Below, piece by piece: positions 62,900 through 64,000 of a stretch of DNA of 64,000 nt. The notes beneath the pieces are model-generated. The model was not told the origin of the DNA. It made no database searches and saw only the letters and a list, made by a program, of their open reading frames with translations. The translations under genes were made by a program, and so were the position numbers. The DNA is taken from contig JBAMJV010007419.1 in assembly GCA_037951105.1 (NCBI GenBank), forward strand, positions 62,001 through 126,000, written 5' to 3'. The stretch is from Echinarachnius parma. Lineage: Eukaryota; Echinodermata; Echinoidea; Clypeasteroida; Echinarachniidae. Position 1 is the stretch's first letter, and each line of letters opens with the position of its first letter.

Positions 62900-64000
62900 C
62901 ATTACGTGAAAATGAATTCGAACTGCTACGTGGTTGTGTAATTTTGTCTCTATTTAATCAGAGAGTTGGGAGGTGTGGAATGTGGAACTGATTGTTTTCT
63001 TATTTTAATTTAATGCATCTATACAGATACATTGTCATTATGTGGGCGTAGAAACATTATACATCTACCCAAATTGGTCGGGTGCGTCCTGATACATAGT
63101 TTCGATGTCCCACTTTCCTCATACACTGTCAGTGTTTCTAAAATTTGGTAGCGTTGTCGACCCTAGAGGATGTAGCCATATCGGAGTTCCACCCCAATTC
63201 CACCCACATTGTGCGAGGCGGTCACTGACACCGGTCCTTATAGTAATAGTAGTTATTGGTCGTTGGTTAACGAAAATTATATTATTGTGATCAAAGTTAA
63301 CGTTTCTGTCTTTTGTTGATTTGGTATGAGATACCCACCTAAGTTATGCCTCGATGCAGTTTTCAAGTACATGTGTCACATTTAATATGTTATACTAAAA
63401 AGGTTATACTGTGTTATCGAAAGTGCATTCATGACATACTTTCCTCCTATGGGTAACTTTTGAATTCCATTTACGTAAAGCATAAATTGATTCTTCTTTA
63501 AAAAAACAAACAACTAAAGTGAAATATATGTCACTAAAGAGAAGAAAATAGGATTGCAACGGAGACTATGCGGTCACCTCTGAGAAAAGATATTCCTATT
63601 TTGATGGTTATGATCTCTAGATGGCAAATTCCTGATCTGATCACTCTAAAGTCTAAACAAATTGCTAATCCGTAAAAAGGCTTCATTGGATCGTCTGAAA
63701 GTTGACAAAACGATTTGTTTAAATCTGGGTTTGATTTGGCTGCAACTCTGGTGCAAATTATTCAACCAATATTAAATTGTAGAAGCTTATACAAGTCACA
63801 CACGAAACAGTTTCTTTATTATCCGATTTTATTTATCGGCTTAAGTGAAATATTCCGTTCTTCAGCCATCTTCGGTGTTGAAAAGGGGCTATTTTACGAA
63901 AGTAAATCGGATTTCCCCCTTTCAAAGTGGCTGAAAAGGAGCAACGGCACCAAGTAACCGCTTAAATCGGTAAAAGCCGAGGGTCGTAAACCGTGAAAGT
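62900..64000. other. Intron sequence, nothing recognised
   Basis: AT-rich to the window end. The 80-codon frame at 63715-63957 lacks cysteine pairs and is not an EGF exon. Confidence 0.4.

Overview
This is a stretch of animal nuclear DNA. It is AT-rich and dominated by introns, microsatellites and small DNA transposons, with no operons, bacterial genes, rRNA or dense coding. The transposon mix suggests a marine invertebrate, perhaps an echinoderm or another non-vertebrate deuterostome: several TTAA-flanked, AGG-starting miniature elements of the Kolobok type, other short inverted-repeat elements, and a non-autonomous LTR retrotransposon. The organism call is an inference and is not certain.

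I can support one host gene, on the + strand. Exon 1 (6888-6949) encodes a signal peptide and ends at a perfect GTAAGT donor. Exon 2 (43160-43356) has a strong acceptor and a GTGAGT donor, and its codon phase matches exon 1. Its Cys pattern (C-x8-CC-x11-C, with a GWxRNS core) is the one seen at the N-terminus of the EGFL6/nephronectin family of secreted EGF-repeat matrix proteins. This gives a 36.2 kb first intron, and a second intron that runs past the window end. No further EGF exon was found. Upstream, 1-6887 is flank, promoter and 5' UTR, plus repeats.

Intron 1 (6950-43159) holds several miniature inverted-repeat elements (8.5, 14.9, 22.0, 28.4, 31.3 and 32.7 kb), a nested element at 28.4 kb, a tRNA-like sequence at 26.9 kb and a minisatellite at 26.3 kb. 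It also holds a complete 5.8 kb LTR retrotransposon (35319-41134) with 1944-bp LTRs that look identical and an ATAA target duplication. The element carries one 278-codon ORF and no recognisable pol. It sits inside an older TTAA-flanked element and splits it in two. Each LTR contains two copies of a 72-bp repeat bounding an intron-like GT...AG segment.

Intron 2 (43357-64000) holds an array of seven 16-bp palindromes on a ~21-bp period inside a larger inverted repeat (43.66-44.0 kb), and an 804-bp foldback element flanked by TTAA (44.67-45.47 kb). It also has several degenerate tandem duplications, very long CA tracts with a duplicated 304-bp unit, a pyrimidine-rich block (48.4-49.3 kb), and three same-orientation copies of one miniature element at 58.3-60.6 kb. 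The ORFs not named below look like chance or repeat-derived frames.
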